From: HGM04593 sp045647745
Lineage (GTDB): Bacteria > Bacteroidota > Bacteroidia > Bacteroidales > Bacteroidaceae
Reading direction: 5' to 3'
Length of the DNA: 53,309 nucleotides
Assembly: GCA_045647745.1 (NCBI GenBank)
Contig: JAZRMQ010000005.1
Coordinates: 1 to 53,309, forward strand
A model generated the notes under the pieces. That model did no database searches and was not told where the DNA came from. It saw nothing but the letters and a program-made list of their open reading frames with translations. The position numbers and the translations under genes were made by a program. Shown here one piece after another: positions 18,993 through 27,101 of this stretch (position 1 is the first letter of the stretch; the number at the start of each line of letters is the position of its first letter).

Positions 18993-19687
18993 TGGCAGAG
19001 GATAGGCTGAAAAAGAGCATAAAGGAGTGGGCACTCGATGATCGTCCGCGCGAGAAAGCTATGAAGAACGGCATCTCTACATTGAGTAAGTCGGAGCTGT
19101 TGGCAATTCTTGTGGGCTCGGGAAACGATGAGGAGAGTGCTGTCGACCTTATGAAACGTGTTCTCGACTCTTGCGGCAACAGTATCTCGGAGCTTGCAAG
19201 ACTGTCGGTGGATGACCTCTGTTCCTTCAGGGGAATAGGCCCGGCAAAGGCTATAAGCATTGTTGCTGCTTGTGAACTCTGGAAACGTCGCGAGGATGAT
19301 GCTGCCGAACAGCAGTGCATAACATCGTCACGCGATTTATACAAATATTTTCATCCTATACTTTGCGATTCACCGGTGGAACGCTGCTATGTGATGTTGC
19401 TCAACAGAATGAATCGTGTCATTGACCACGTTCTTATTGGAACAGGTGGTCTCACAGCTACGGTTGTCGATATTCGCCTTGTGATACGCGAGGCTTTAAT
19501 GAAACGTGCCACAACAATAGCTTTGTGTCACAACCACCCATCGGGGAATATAAAACCAAGCCGCGAGGATGATAAACTCACTGAAAATCTTGCTCAGGCG
19601 TGCAAGGTGATGAACATACGTCTGCTCGACCACATTGTGCTCACCGATGGTGCTTATTTTAGTTATAACGATGAGGCTCGCCTCTAA
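18989..19687 (+). CDS. radC: RadC-family JAB/MPN domain protein
   Basis: The 232-residue protein has an N-terminal UPF0758/helix-hairpin-helix part (LSKSELLAILVGSG and CSFRGIGPAKAISIVAACE). The C-terminal JAB metalloprotease-like domain has the metal-binding signature HNHPSGNIKPSREDD near residues 180-195. The historical DNA-repair role of RadC is doubtful and the true function is unknown. Two adjacent ATGs (18989 and 18992) are possible starts. The first overlaps the TGA of the glycosyltransferase gene, suggesting coupling. Confidence 0.93.
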   Translation: MMAEDRLKKSIKEWALDDRPREKAMKNGISTLSKSELLAILVGSGNDEESAVDLMKRVLDSCGNSISELARLSVDDLCSFRGIGPAKAISIVAACELWKRREDDAAEQQCITSSRDLYKYFHPILCDSPVERCYVMLLNRMNRVIDHVLIGTGGLTATVVDIRLVIREALMKRATTIALCHNHPSGNIKPSREDDKLTENLAQACKVMNIRLLDHIVLTDGAYFSYNDEARL

Positions 19688-19702
19688 AAAAGAGATGATG
19701 AA

Positions 19703-20014
19703 ATGGAAAAGTTTGAAATAGAAGAGAAAATCGTTGAAATGATAAAAACAGTGTACGACCCCGAAATACCTGTTAACATATATGACCTTGGGCTTATCTA
19801 TCGCATTGAAGTGAGTGACGATTTTATGGTTGATATTGATATGACACTCACTGCTCCCACTTGTCCTGCTGCTGATTTTATGATGGAGGATGTGAGAATG
19901 AAAGTGGAGTCTATCGATGGAGTGAAAGCCTTGAACCTAAATCTTGTCTTTGAGCCCGAGTGGAGTCAGGAGTTGATGACCGAGGAGGCAAAACTCGAGC
20001 TTGGCTTGCTTTGA
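19703..20014 (+). CDS. MIP18/SufT-like iron-sulfur assembly factor (DUF59)
   Basis: This small protein of 103 residues consists of one MIP18 family domain. The motif KTVYDPEIPVNIYDLGLIY is typical. The conserved cysteine lies in MTLTAPTCPAADFM, where homologues bind or transfer iron-sulfur clusters. The C-terminal LVFEPEWSQELMTEEAKLEL is also family-like. It is encoded between radC (15-base gap) and the lpxH-like gene (13-base gap). No other suf genes are in the window, so the role in Fe-S maturation is inferred from the family. Confidence 0.9.
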   Translation: MEKFEIEEKIVEMIKTVYDPEIPVNIYDLGLIYRIEVSDDFMVDIDMTLTAPTCPAADFMMEDVRMKVESIDGVKALNLNLVFEPEWSQELMTEEAKLELGLL

Positions 20015-20027
20015 AAACTTTTCTTTT

Positions 20028-20792
20028 ATGAAAAAGATATATATCCTCTCCGATGTTCATCTTGGCTCTTGGGCTATAGAGCATCGTCGCACACACGAGC
20101 GCAGGCTTGTGTCGTTCCTTGACAAAATAAAGAACGAGGCGGCGGCAGTCTATTTGCTTGGTGATGTGTTCGACTTTTGGTACGAGCATCGCTATGTTGT
20201 ACCCAAGGGGTTTACACGCTTTTTGGGTAAAATATCTGAACTGACCGACAAGGGTGTCGAGGTGCATTTTTTTACCGGCAATCACGACCAGTGGTGTCTT
20301 GATTATTTTGAGAAAGAGTGCGGTGTGACAATACATCGTGAGCCTTGCCTTGTGGAGCTTTACGGCAACGAGGTATTTCTTGCGCACGGCGATGAGTTCT
20401 CTAAAGAGAGGGGGTACAAGGTATTGCGCGCGATGTTCCGCAGCCGCTTTTTGCGTTGGTTGTTCTCAATGGTGCACCCTCGTTGGAGCATTTGGATGGG
20501 GCACAGATGGGCAAAACACAGTATGGTACAGCACAAGGTGAAGGGCGACACTCCTTTTTTGGGTGCCGACAAGGAGGATTGTGTGGTTTTTGCCCGTGAA
20601 TATCTCAAAAAACACGCTTCGGTCGATTGCTTTATCTTTGGTCATCGTCACATTGATGTGGATTTACCATTGAGCGAGGGCTCGCGTTGTATCTTCCTCG
20701 GCGATTGGATTTCTACATTCTCCTACGTTGTTCTTGATGGAAAGACAATAGAACGCAAATATTTTGTTGAGGGCGAAAGCAAAGACCTGTAA
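20028..20792 (+). CDS. lpxH: UDP-2,3-diacylglucosamine hydrolase-like metallophosphoesterase
   Basis: LpxH cleaves UDP-2,3-diacylglucosamine to lipid X and UMP in lipid A synthesis at the inner membrane face. The start at 20028 (MKKIYILSDVHLGSW) is preferred over an in-frame start inside the upstream gene, giving 254 residues. All metal-binding motifs of the calcineurin-like fold are present in order: LSDVHLGS, LGDVFDFWYEH, FTGNHDQW, LAHGDE and FGHRHID. Bacteroidota commonly carry LpxH-type enzymes of about this length. Substrate specificity is inferred from family resemblance. An LPS-type phosphoethanolamine transferase follows about 100 bases downstream. Confidence 0.85.
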   Translation: MKKIYILSDVHLGSWAIEHRRTHERRLVSFLDKIKNEAAAVYLLGDVFDFWYEHRYVVPKGFTRFLGKISELTDKGVEVHFFTGNHDQWCLDYFEKECGVTIHREPCLVELYGNEVFLAHGDEFSKERGYKVLRAMFRSRFLRWLFSMVHPRWSIWMGHRWAKHSMVQHKVKGDTPFLGADKEDCVVFAREYLKKHASVDCFIFGHRHIDVDLPLSEGSRCIFLGDWISTFSYVVLDGKTIERKYFVEGESKDL

Positions 20793-20825
20793 TGATTAAA
20801 AGGCAAATGCCTTGTAGATAGGTGG

Positions 20826-20856
20826 TTGACAACGGCTTTTGCTGCTTCTTTTTTTG
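20826..20856 (+). promoter_or_regulatory. Candidate promoter of the eptA-like gene
   Basis: TTG at 20826-20828, a 20-base spacer and TTTTTTTG at 20849-20856 match the Bacteroidota promoter with one mismatch in the -7 box. It lies 35 bases before the ATG at 20891. Confidence 0.45.
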
Positions 20857-20890
20857 ATAATTGAACACAATACAGTTTAAAAATATTATT

Positions 20891-22498
20891 ATGAAATTTA
20901 CCCCCCCCACTTATAAACAATTGATTATCAATTGCTTGGGAATTTTGACGAGGCCAATAACCGGTCAATTGGCTTATTTTGTTCTGCTGTATGTACTTTT
21001 GACAATACCTGATATTTATTATTTGGCATTTCATTCTTTTCTGCCAATATCACGCTCGTTGCTTGGTCTTTTTTTAGTATATATATTATCGTTGCCGGTT
21101 ATCTTTTTGCCGTCTTCTTTTCGTAGATACTACAAGAATGCGCTTGTCGTATTTGCAGTTTTTTTGTTTATCGTGAATATTTATTTGCTATTGTTGTATA
21201 ATGAAACTTTTGAAACAATCAATAAGGACGCTTTATCAGCTATTTTGGCAACTAACCCAGAGGAATCTGTTGAGTACATAAAAGTGTATTTTACGATAGA
21301 CAAGCTGTTTTCTGTATCAGTATTTATTTCTGCTGTTTTTTTATTGTATTACTGTTTAAGGAAGCTAAGCTTCAGGTGGAACAATATTGGCAGGTTGCTT
21401 GTGTTAGTGTTATTACTTACATCTACTTTGGTATCATTTAAGCAATTATATAAGATAAAAGAGGGTAATTGGTATTTTATGTTAACAAATAAATGCCCCG
21501 ATCTTTGTGATTATATGCAGAATCCTGAGGTTGTATGTGATGATGATGTCAACAATGTGGTGCTTGTAATTGGTGAAAGCTTTACAAAATTCCATAGTTC
21601 TCTATACGAGTATGAGAAGATGACAAATCCTTTATTGGGTAAGCTAAAAAGTGATAGCTCTCTGTTAGTATATGAAAATATAACGTCAGCTTGTGTGACA
21701 ACAATACCATCAATGAAGTCGATAATAATGTCGTATACAGATAGTATGAGTGATAGCATTGAATGGTATAGATGCTTAACTCTTATTGAGGTGATGCAAA
21801 AAACCGGTTATAAAACCTATTGGCTGTCTAATCAATCAAAGACGGGTATCTATGATAATGAGGTTGGGCGTTTTGCCGATCTTTGTGACGAACAGGTCTT
21901 TATTGGCGATAAACATAGTGGTTTGCGCCGAGCAAATAAAGATGAAGAACTTTTGCCGGTGTTGGAAAAATGTATGCACGATTCGTGCTGCTCAAAATTT
22001 ATAATCTTACACTTGATGGGCTCTCACGCTGATTACGCTCAACGCTATCCAATCGAGTATAGTAAATTTAAGGCCGAAGATTATGCTCTTTCTCATCCGC
22101 ATTTGCCGGAGGAAAGTAGAACTATGCTTTCAGAATATGACAACTCTGTGCTTTACAATGATTGGGTTATCAATGAGGTGGTTAGAAAGTTTGAGAATAC
22201 AGATGCTGTCGTTGTTTATTTTTCCGATCACGGTGAGGATGTCTACCGCTCTTCTGATGTTTTTTGTGGCCATGCTACAAAACTGGACGAAAATCATAAA
22301 AGTGTTGTTCAGCAGATACCTTTTATGGTATACACCTCGCCTCTTTTCCGCGAGAAACACTCCGAACTACAACAGCGAATTGAGAGTGCTGTGAGTCGTC
22401 CTTATCGCACCGATAGCGTAATGTATACAATTATGGACGTTGCGGGGGTAGAGACGGTAAATGGTGTTTCTTACAAGCATAAAAGCTTGTTTAAGTGA
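20891..22498 (+). CDS. Phosphoethanolamine transferase-like membrane protein (alkaline phosphatase fold)
   Basis: EptA-type enzymes move phosphoethanolamine from phosphatidylethanolamine to lipid A or other surface glycans on the periplasmic face. I use the ATG at 20891 (535 residues) rather than an upstream TTG. Four or five membrane helices fill residues 1-190. The catalytic domain has E229 in VVLVIGESFTKFHS, the probable nucleophile at T270/T271 (SACVTTIPSMKSI), and D446/H447 in YFSDHGEDVYRSS, followed by CGHATKLDENHKSVVQQIPF. The gene is visibly richer in A+T than its upstream neighbours. A small hairpin (22473-22478 with 22485-22490) overlaps its end. Lipid A is inferred as acceptor; another glycan is possible. 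Confidence 0.85.
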   Translation: MKFTPPTYKQLIINCLGILTRPITGQLAYFVLLYVLLTIPDIYYLAFHSFLPISRSLLGLFLVYILSLPVIFLPSSFRRYYKNALVVFAVFLFIVNIYLLLLYNETFETINKDALSAILATNPEESVEYIKVYFTIDKLFSVSVFISAVFLLYYCLRKLSFRWNNIGRLLVLVLLLTSTLVSFKQLYKIKEGNWYFMLTNKCPDLCDYMQNPEVVCDDDVNNVVLVIGESFTKFHSSLYEYEKMTNPLLGKLKSDSSLLVYENITSACVTTIPSMKSIIMSYTDSMSDSIEWYRCLTLIEVMQKTGYKTYWLSNQSKTGIYDNEVGRFADLCDEQVFIGDKHSGLRRANKDEELLPVLEKCMHDSCCSKFIILHLMGSHADYAQRYPIEYSKFKAEDYALSHPHLPEESRTMLSEYDNSVLYNDWVINEVVRKFENTDAVVVYFSDHGEDVYRSSDVFCGHATKLDENHKSVVQQIPFMVYTSPLFREKHSELQQRIESAVSRPYRTDSVMYTIMDVAGVETVNGVSYKHKSLFK

Positions 22499-22505
22499 CG
22501 GCATT

Positions 22506-23300
22506 TTATTGGGGTACAATTCTGTCTGTGTATATCATTTTTGTTCTGCCGTAATCCTTTTGTGGAATATCATTCCAATTGTTTATTGTGTAAATGGCAA
22601 AGTTGAAATCTGTAAATATTGATGCGGCCCTGAGAATACCATATTGAAATGCTCCGGGATGTGTGGCTATCCATTTAATCTTATGTCCGCGATGCAGAAA
22701 ATGTAGTAATAGATGGTCTTCTATTCCTCTTCTAAAGTCTGAGGCAAGCCTAGAGTATAAAACACGAAAATATCCTTGGGAGCAAAGTATATTATATTCC
22801 GGGTAATTGAACGCTTCTACAACCATTCTCTGTTTTAGGTTTGGGAAATTTTGTTCAAGAATTTCGGGATTAGAAATCTTGTCAGTGACCAAATATAGAG
22901 TTTCGTTATCTATAAATATCTGATTGATTTGTTCAGCAGTTAATGGAGTGTACTTGCCGTGAATAATACGTTGTTGAAATTCTTCAAGGCTTGGAATTGT
23001 GTCTTTTTTGTGGGGGTTACCTGTAATTCTATTAAATTCCTCCCAATCGTGAACTGCCACGAGTACGCTATCGGCTGTTAGTGCTAAATCAATTTCTATA
23101 TATTTATATCCACGTTCAATAGATTGTTTTATAGCCTCCAATGAGTTTGTATATATGTGGCCTTCTATTTCTCCACCGGCGTGAGCTATAAGTTCTATAT
23201 CCTGTTTTTTGTCATTGCTACACGATGAAGATAGGAGTAGTGTGAATATTACAAATATAGGTAATATAATATTGTATTTACGTGTACTGTAAAATCCCAT
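22506..23300 (-). CDS. Glycerophosphodiester phosphodiesterase-like lipoprotein (variant motif)
   Basis: The 264-residue protein has a lipoprotein-type signal (IFVIFTLLLSSSCSND, cysteine at 27) and a TIM-barrel GDPD-like domain. The motif reads LIAHAGGEIEGHIYTNSLEA and then YIEIDLALTADSVLVAVHDW. Classical enzymes have HRG and PENT at the first two positions. Here these are HAG and YTNS, while the E-x-D and H-D catalytic elements are kept. This variant group is less well characterised, so a lipid-headgroup phosphodiesterase role is likely but the substrate is uncertain. It converges on the eptA-like gene with only 7 bases between stops, and it is also AT-rich. It follows the TolC-type gene with an 11-base gap. 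Confidence 0.78.
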   Translation of the reverse strand: MGFYSTRKYNIILPIFVIFTLLLSSSCSNDKKQDIELIAHAGGEIEGHIYTNSLEAIKQSIERGYKYIEIDLALTADSVLVAVHDWEEFNRITGNPHKKDTIPSLEEFQQRIIHGKYTPLTAEQINQIFIDNETLYLVTDKISNPEILEQNFPNLKQRMVVEAFNYPEYNILCSQGYFRVLYSRLASDFRRGIEDHLLLHFLHRGHKIKWIATHPGAFQYGILRAASIFTDFNFAIYTINNWNDIPQKDYGRTKMIYTDRIVPQ

Positions 23301-23311
23301 ACCTTGCAGAA

Positions 23312-24559
23312 TTATTTTGTAGTTAACAAATACCCAAACTTAAGCTCAATGCCTACCGCGCGTTGTAGTTCAACCCAAGCGACGGCCTTGCCAAAGAGGG
23401 CGTTGATATACTGCTCGCGCATCTCACTCTCGTTGCGCTCTACAATGAGGTAGTCTAAAAACGGAATTTCGCCCATTTCATAAGCTTTTCTTTTGCTGTC
23501 GACAACTTGCTGCATATCACTCAACATTGCACTCGAAAAGGTCTCGCTCTGCTTTGTGGCGTAGATAAAATTGTTGTAGGCTTGCATCACCTCGGCTGTC
23601 ACCAGCAGACGTGCCTCTTCAATCTCTATATTTGCTTGTTTTACCAAAAGTTCGTCCTGCAGGCGTGCTCCTTTGTTAAGATTTGAGAATTTTAGCGGGA
23701 CTGCAACTCCTGCTTTTATGGTTGTAAAGTTGGGGTCGGCAATATTATACGTCGCTCCAAGGACAACGTCAAGCTCGGGACGGCGCTGTGCTTTGTTGAA
23801 TTTTTGTGCAGCAATGGCAATGTCGGCATTGCTGAGTGCCACGACAAGGTCGGCACGATGCTTTAATGCAGTCTCGGTGTATTGCTCTATTGTAGCAGCC
23901 TGCTCTGTAAGCTCTAATGTGCCTGCTCCGTTAAGTTCTTCGGCATTGGTGATGTCGCCCATATAATAGCCTAGCTTTATGGCGCTATTGTGTAGTTCGG
24001 CTTCGGCTGCCAGCTTTGTGTTTTTTGCAACGCTTTGTGCCATACGGCTCTCGAGCCAGTCGCTTTGCGCAATATCGCCACGCATATATCTCACGCTGTC
24101 GTTGCCGGCCACTTCGCTGAGGTCGTTGTATATTGCTGTTGACTCCTCGAGCAGCATTTTCGCGCGCAGGTGTTCAAGATAGGCGATGGTGGCGTCGGCG
24201 CGGAAATTGCGCATATACTCCTCTAATAGCGCAACAACCTGTGTGCGTTCGCTCTCGGCAAGGTCAATGCGGCTACGGCGCACGCCGAACGTGAATGTGC
24301 GGCTCAACTCAAGCTCTATGCCTTGCCCAAGCCCTTTATTCCAGTCCTCGTTGTTGGTGTATGTGAGTGCGATGCTTGGGTCGTTGTAGACCTTGCTGCT
24401 CTTTACTGTTGCATCGGCAATCTCAATATCCATTCTTTTGGCTGTGAGGGCGATATTGTTCTTCAATACACGCTCCATATATTCGCTGTATGAAAGATTT
24501 TGTGCCGAGGCGTTTGCGAAGGTCAATATTATTGTGAGTAGAAAAAGGGCTTTTTTCAT
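23312..24559 (-). CDS. Orphan TolC-family outer-membrane protein
   Basis: The 415-residue protein has a signal peptide (MKKALFLLTIILTFANASA) and the OEP domain repeat pattern with long coiled coils (LDVVLGATYNIADPN, VPLKFSNLNKGARLQDELL). It is nearer to the metal-efflux CusC/CzcC-like branch in its SRTFTFGVRRSRIDLAESER segment, but no adaptor or RND pump gene lies beside it. Neighbours are the CCA-adding enzyme upstream (19-base gap) and the GDPD-like gene downstream (11-base gap), which give no hint of substrate. It may work with a pump encoded elsewhere. Confidence 0.85.
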   Translation of the reverse strand: MKKALFLLTIILTFANASAQNLSYSEYMERVLKNNIALTAKRMDIEIADATVKSSKVYNDPSIALTYTNNEDWNKGLGQGIELELSRTFTFGVRRSRIDLAESERTQVVALLEEYMRNFRADATIAYLEHLRAKMLLEESTAIYNDLSEVAGNDSVRYMRGDIAQSDWLESRMAQSVAKNTKLAAEAELHNSAIKLGYYMGDITNAEELNGAGTLELTEQAATIEQYTETALKHRADLVVALSNADIAIAAQKFNKAQRRPELDVVLGATYNIADPNFTTIKAGVAVPLKFSNLNKGARLQDELLVKQANIEIEEARLLVTAEVMQAYNNFIYATKQSETFSSAMLSDMQQVVDSKRKAYEMGEIPFLDYLIVERNESEMREQYINALFGKAVAWVELQRAVGIELKFGYLLTTK

Positions 24560-24578
24560 CGTGTTTTTTTGTTACAGA

Positions 24579-26015
24579 TTAATTGTTGCTTGGTGTCAGA
24601 CCTATTTTTGCTGCACACTCAATTATGAACTGCAGTGCTGCGTCGTGCTCGTTCGGGATTACTCCGTCGAGAATGGCGTCTTTTACTGCGCTTTTTAGCG
24701 TTCCGACCTCGGCGCAGGGGCCTAGGTTGAATATTTGCATAATCTCCTCGCCATTTACCGGTGGTTGGAAATTGCGTATGCGGTCCTTCTCCTCAATGTC
24801 TTTTAGTTTTTGACGCACTATCTGAAAGTTGTTGAGGAACTGTTTTTTGCGGACTTCGTTCTTTGAGGTTATATCGGCTTCGCACAATATCATCAGGTCG
24901 TCAATGTCGTCGCCGGCATCGAACAGCAAGCGGCGCACAGCCGAGTCGGTGACTTCGTCGTCGGCAATGGCAATGGGGCGCATATGCAGTGAGACAAGTT
25001 TTGCCACGTAGCGCATCTTTTCGTTCTGTGGCATCTTGTAGTCGCGGAACAGCTTTAACACCATCTTTTCGCCAACAATATTGTGGTTATGGAATGTCCA
25101 CTTAAGGATGGGGTCCCAGCGCTTGGTCTTTGGCTTGCCAATGTCGTGCAGGAGCGCTGCCCAGCGCAGCCACAGGTCGTTTGTGTTCTTTGCTATATTG
25201 TCAAGCACCTCGAGAGTGTGGTAAAACATCTCTTTGTGGCTGTATCCGTTGCGTGTTTCAACGCCTTGCAATGCTGTTAGCTGCGGAAATATAATCTCGA
25301 GCAATCCGCAACGGTCGAGCTCGATAAATCCCTTTGATGGCACGGGTGAGAGCAGAATTTTGTTAAGCTCGTCGTTTATTCTCTCGCGCGAAATTATTTT
25401 TATACGCTCTTTATTGTCGCACAGCGCTTGAAAGGTCTCCTCTTCAATGTGAAAATTGAGCTGTGTGGCAAAGCGTATGCAGCGCATCATTCTCAAGGGA
25501 TCGTCGCTGAATGTTATGCCCGGTTCTAATGGTGTGCTTATTATGCGGTCTTCAAGGTCGAGAATACCATCGAATGGGTCGACAAGTTCGCCAAAGCGGG
25601 CTGCATTGAGGCAGATTGCCATTGCGTTTATTGTAAAGTCACGGCGGTTCTGGTCGTCCTCGAGTGTGCCGTCCTCAACAATGGGGTTGCGTGAATTGTG
25701 GCTGTAGCTCTCTTTGCGTGCTCCCACAAATTCAATCTCGTGCTCCTTGTATTTTACCTGCGCTGTTCCAAAAGTTGCATATACGGCAAGATGTGCTCCC
25801 TTGCCTAGCTTTTTGCTGAATGCACGTGCCATCTCAATGCCTTTGCCCACCACAACAACGTCAATATCGGTAGATGGGCGTTCAAGGAAAATGTCGCGTA
25901 CGTATCCGCCAACAACATAACACTCCACACCTAACTCATCGGCGGTCTCTGATATTTTGCGAAAAATAGGTGTGTCGAGCAGTTTGCAAAGTTCTTCTCT
26001 TGTCGGCTTGTACAT
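24579..26015 (-). CDS. CCA tRNA nucleotidyltransferase with HD domain
   Basis: This class II nucleotidyltransferase adds or repairs the 3' CCA of tRNAs, or acts as a related poly(A)-type enzyme. The 478 residues contain the head motif YVVGGYVRDIFLERPSTDID with the catalytic D-x-D, the template region RRDFTINAMAI and the tail DDPLRMMRCIRFATQL. An HD phosphohydrolase domain follows (WAALLHDIGKPKTKRW, HNHNIVGEKM), a combination typical of bacterial CCA enzymes. The window's tRNA-Arg already encodes CCA, so here it would act mainly in repair. It is the first gene of a three-gene minus-strand run. A one-mismatch -7 box (TATCTTTA) lies at 26038-26045. Confidence 0.92.
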   Translation of the reverse strand: MYKPTREELCKLLDTPIFRKISETADELGVECYVVGGYVRDIFLERPSTDIDVVVVGKGIEMARAFSKKLGKGAHLAVYATFGTAQVKYKEHEIEFVGARKESYSHNSRNPIVEDGTLEDDQNRRDFTINAMAICLNAARFGELVDPFDGILDLEDRIISTPLEPGITFSDDPLRMMRCIRFATQLNFHIEEETFQALCDNKERIKIISRERINDELNKILLSPVPSKGFIELDRCGLLEIIFPQLTALQGVETRNGYSHKEMFYHTLEVLDNIAKNTNDLWLRWAALLHDIGKPKTKRWDPILKWTFHNHNIVGEKMVLKLFRDYKMPQNEKMRYVAKLVSLHMRPIAIADDEVTDSAVRRLLFDAGDDIDDLMILCEADITSKNEVRKKQFLNNFQIVRQKLKDIEEKDRIRNFQPPVNGEEIMQIFNLGPCAEVGTLKSAVKDAILDGVIPNEHDAALQFIIECAAKIGLTPSNN

Positions 26016-26152
26016 TGTTGTGCAATTTTTGTGTTTGTAAAGATACTCAATTTGGCGCTATTTATAAAATGATACTCGTTAAAACTGTTCAATAAAAGCC
26101 GCTGATGCGTAAAAAAAATCATACAATGCCACAAATAACGATTATAAAATGC

Positions 26153-26160
26153 TACTTTTG
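26153..26160 (+). promoter_or_regulatory. -7 box for the lipoprotein gene at 26181
   Basis: TACTTTTG matches TAnnTTTG exactly, 20 bases before the ATG. No -33 TTG is visible, and the leader would be very short. Confidence 0.4.
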
Positions 26161-26180
26161 TAGAAATATGTAATTGTATT

Positions 26181-27023
26181 ATGGGGAATTTGATAAAAAA
26201 CGGTACTTTTCTTTTGTTTGCTATTGCAACACTCTTTATATGCTCCTGTGTTTCAAATGTTGAAGAGCCTGCCGAGGGATTGCTTGCCCGCGCCCGTGCT
26301 GAGTATGACGAGGGTAGATATAATAATGCTCGCATTTTGCTCGATAGCATTAAGATTGTGTCGCCCAAGGCTTATAAGACTCGGCGTGAGGCCGAGAAAC
26401 TGCGTCGCGATGCTATGATAAAGGAGAATGAGCGCAATGTGGAGTTCTTTGAGAGTGAGTTGCAGTCGCTGGTTGCTGTGCGCGACTCAATGGCAACAGC
26501 TTTTGTTTTTAATAAGGATAAACGCTATCAGAGCAACGGGTATTATACTGTGCCTTCACAGGATATTGCATTGAATGTCTATAATAATTTTCTGCGTGCT
26601 TGTGTTTATGAAGATGGTACGATGTATTTAACATCTTTCTATCGCGGAAAAAGCATAAGACACAAAGCGGTGAAGCTCTCGTCGGGCGAGACATTTGTCT
26701 CTTGCGACAAGCCCTTCCTCGAACGAAATTTCAAGGATTTGGGAGTGAATAATGAGCGCCGAGATTATAAATATGGCGAGGATGCAGGGTTGGTGGATTT
26801 TGTTGTTGCAACTCAAGGAGCAATAGAGGTTGAACTTTCCGGCTCAAAAGGCAATGCCACTTATACCTTGCGTAACTCTGACGCCGTTGCCATACGTAGC
26901 CTGCTGGAGTTCTCGCAAGCTATTGTCGCTGTTAAAAAGGCTGAGGCGATGCTTGATGAGTCTCGCTATATGCTCGATTTCTTGAAAAGAAGCGAAGCGC
27001 GTTCGGCTACCGTTGCCGAGTAG
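26181..27023 (+). CDS. Lipoprotein of unknown function with helical/TPR-like N-terminus
   Basis: I do not recognise a characterised family. The 280-residue product has a lipoprotein signal ending FICSC (cysteine 23) and an acidic stretch soon after it (VSNVEEPAEG). Residues 35-65 (ARAEYDEGRYNNARILLDSI) look like a single TPR hairpin. Charged helices follow (TRREAEKLRRDAMIKENERN), then a beta-rich middle and another helix at the end. The gene is monocistronic, divergent from the CCA enzyme and shares a bidirectional terminator with ackA. A structural or assembly role in the envelope is a guess. Confidence 0.75.
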   Translation: MGNLIKNGTFLLFAIATLFICSCVSNVEEPAEGLLARARAEYDEGRYNNARILLDSIKIVSPKAYKTRREAEKLRRDAMIKENERNVEFFESELQSLVAVRDSMATAFVFNKDKRYQSNGYYTVPSQDIALNVYNNFLRACVYEDGTMYLTSFYRGKSIRHKAVKLSSGETFVSCDKPFLERNFKDLGVNNERRDYKYGEDAGLVDFVVATQGAIEVELSGSKGNATYTLRNSDAVAIRSLLEFSQAIVAVKKAEAMLDESRYMLDFLKRSEARSATVAE

Positions 27024-27042
27024 TGGCAGTCGCAAATGTATA

Positions 27043-27082
27043 AAACAAGAACTCCACCGCATTTGCGGTGGAGTTCTTGTTT
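27043..27082. terminator. Bidirectional terminator between the lipoprotein gene and ackA
   Basis: A perfect 18-bp stem (27043-27060 with 27065-27082) closes on a 4-base ATTT loop, with A and T runs at its base. It is placed between two convergent stop codons (27023 and 27102). Confidence 0.9.
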
Positions 27083-27101
27083 GTATTATAGCGATACTCT
27101 A

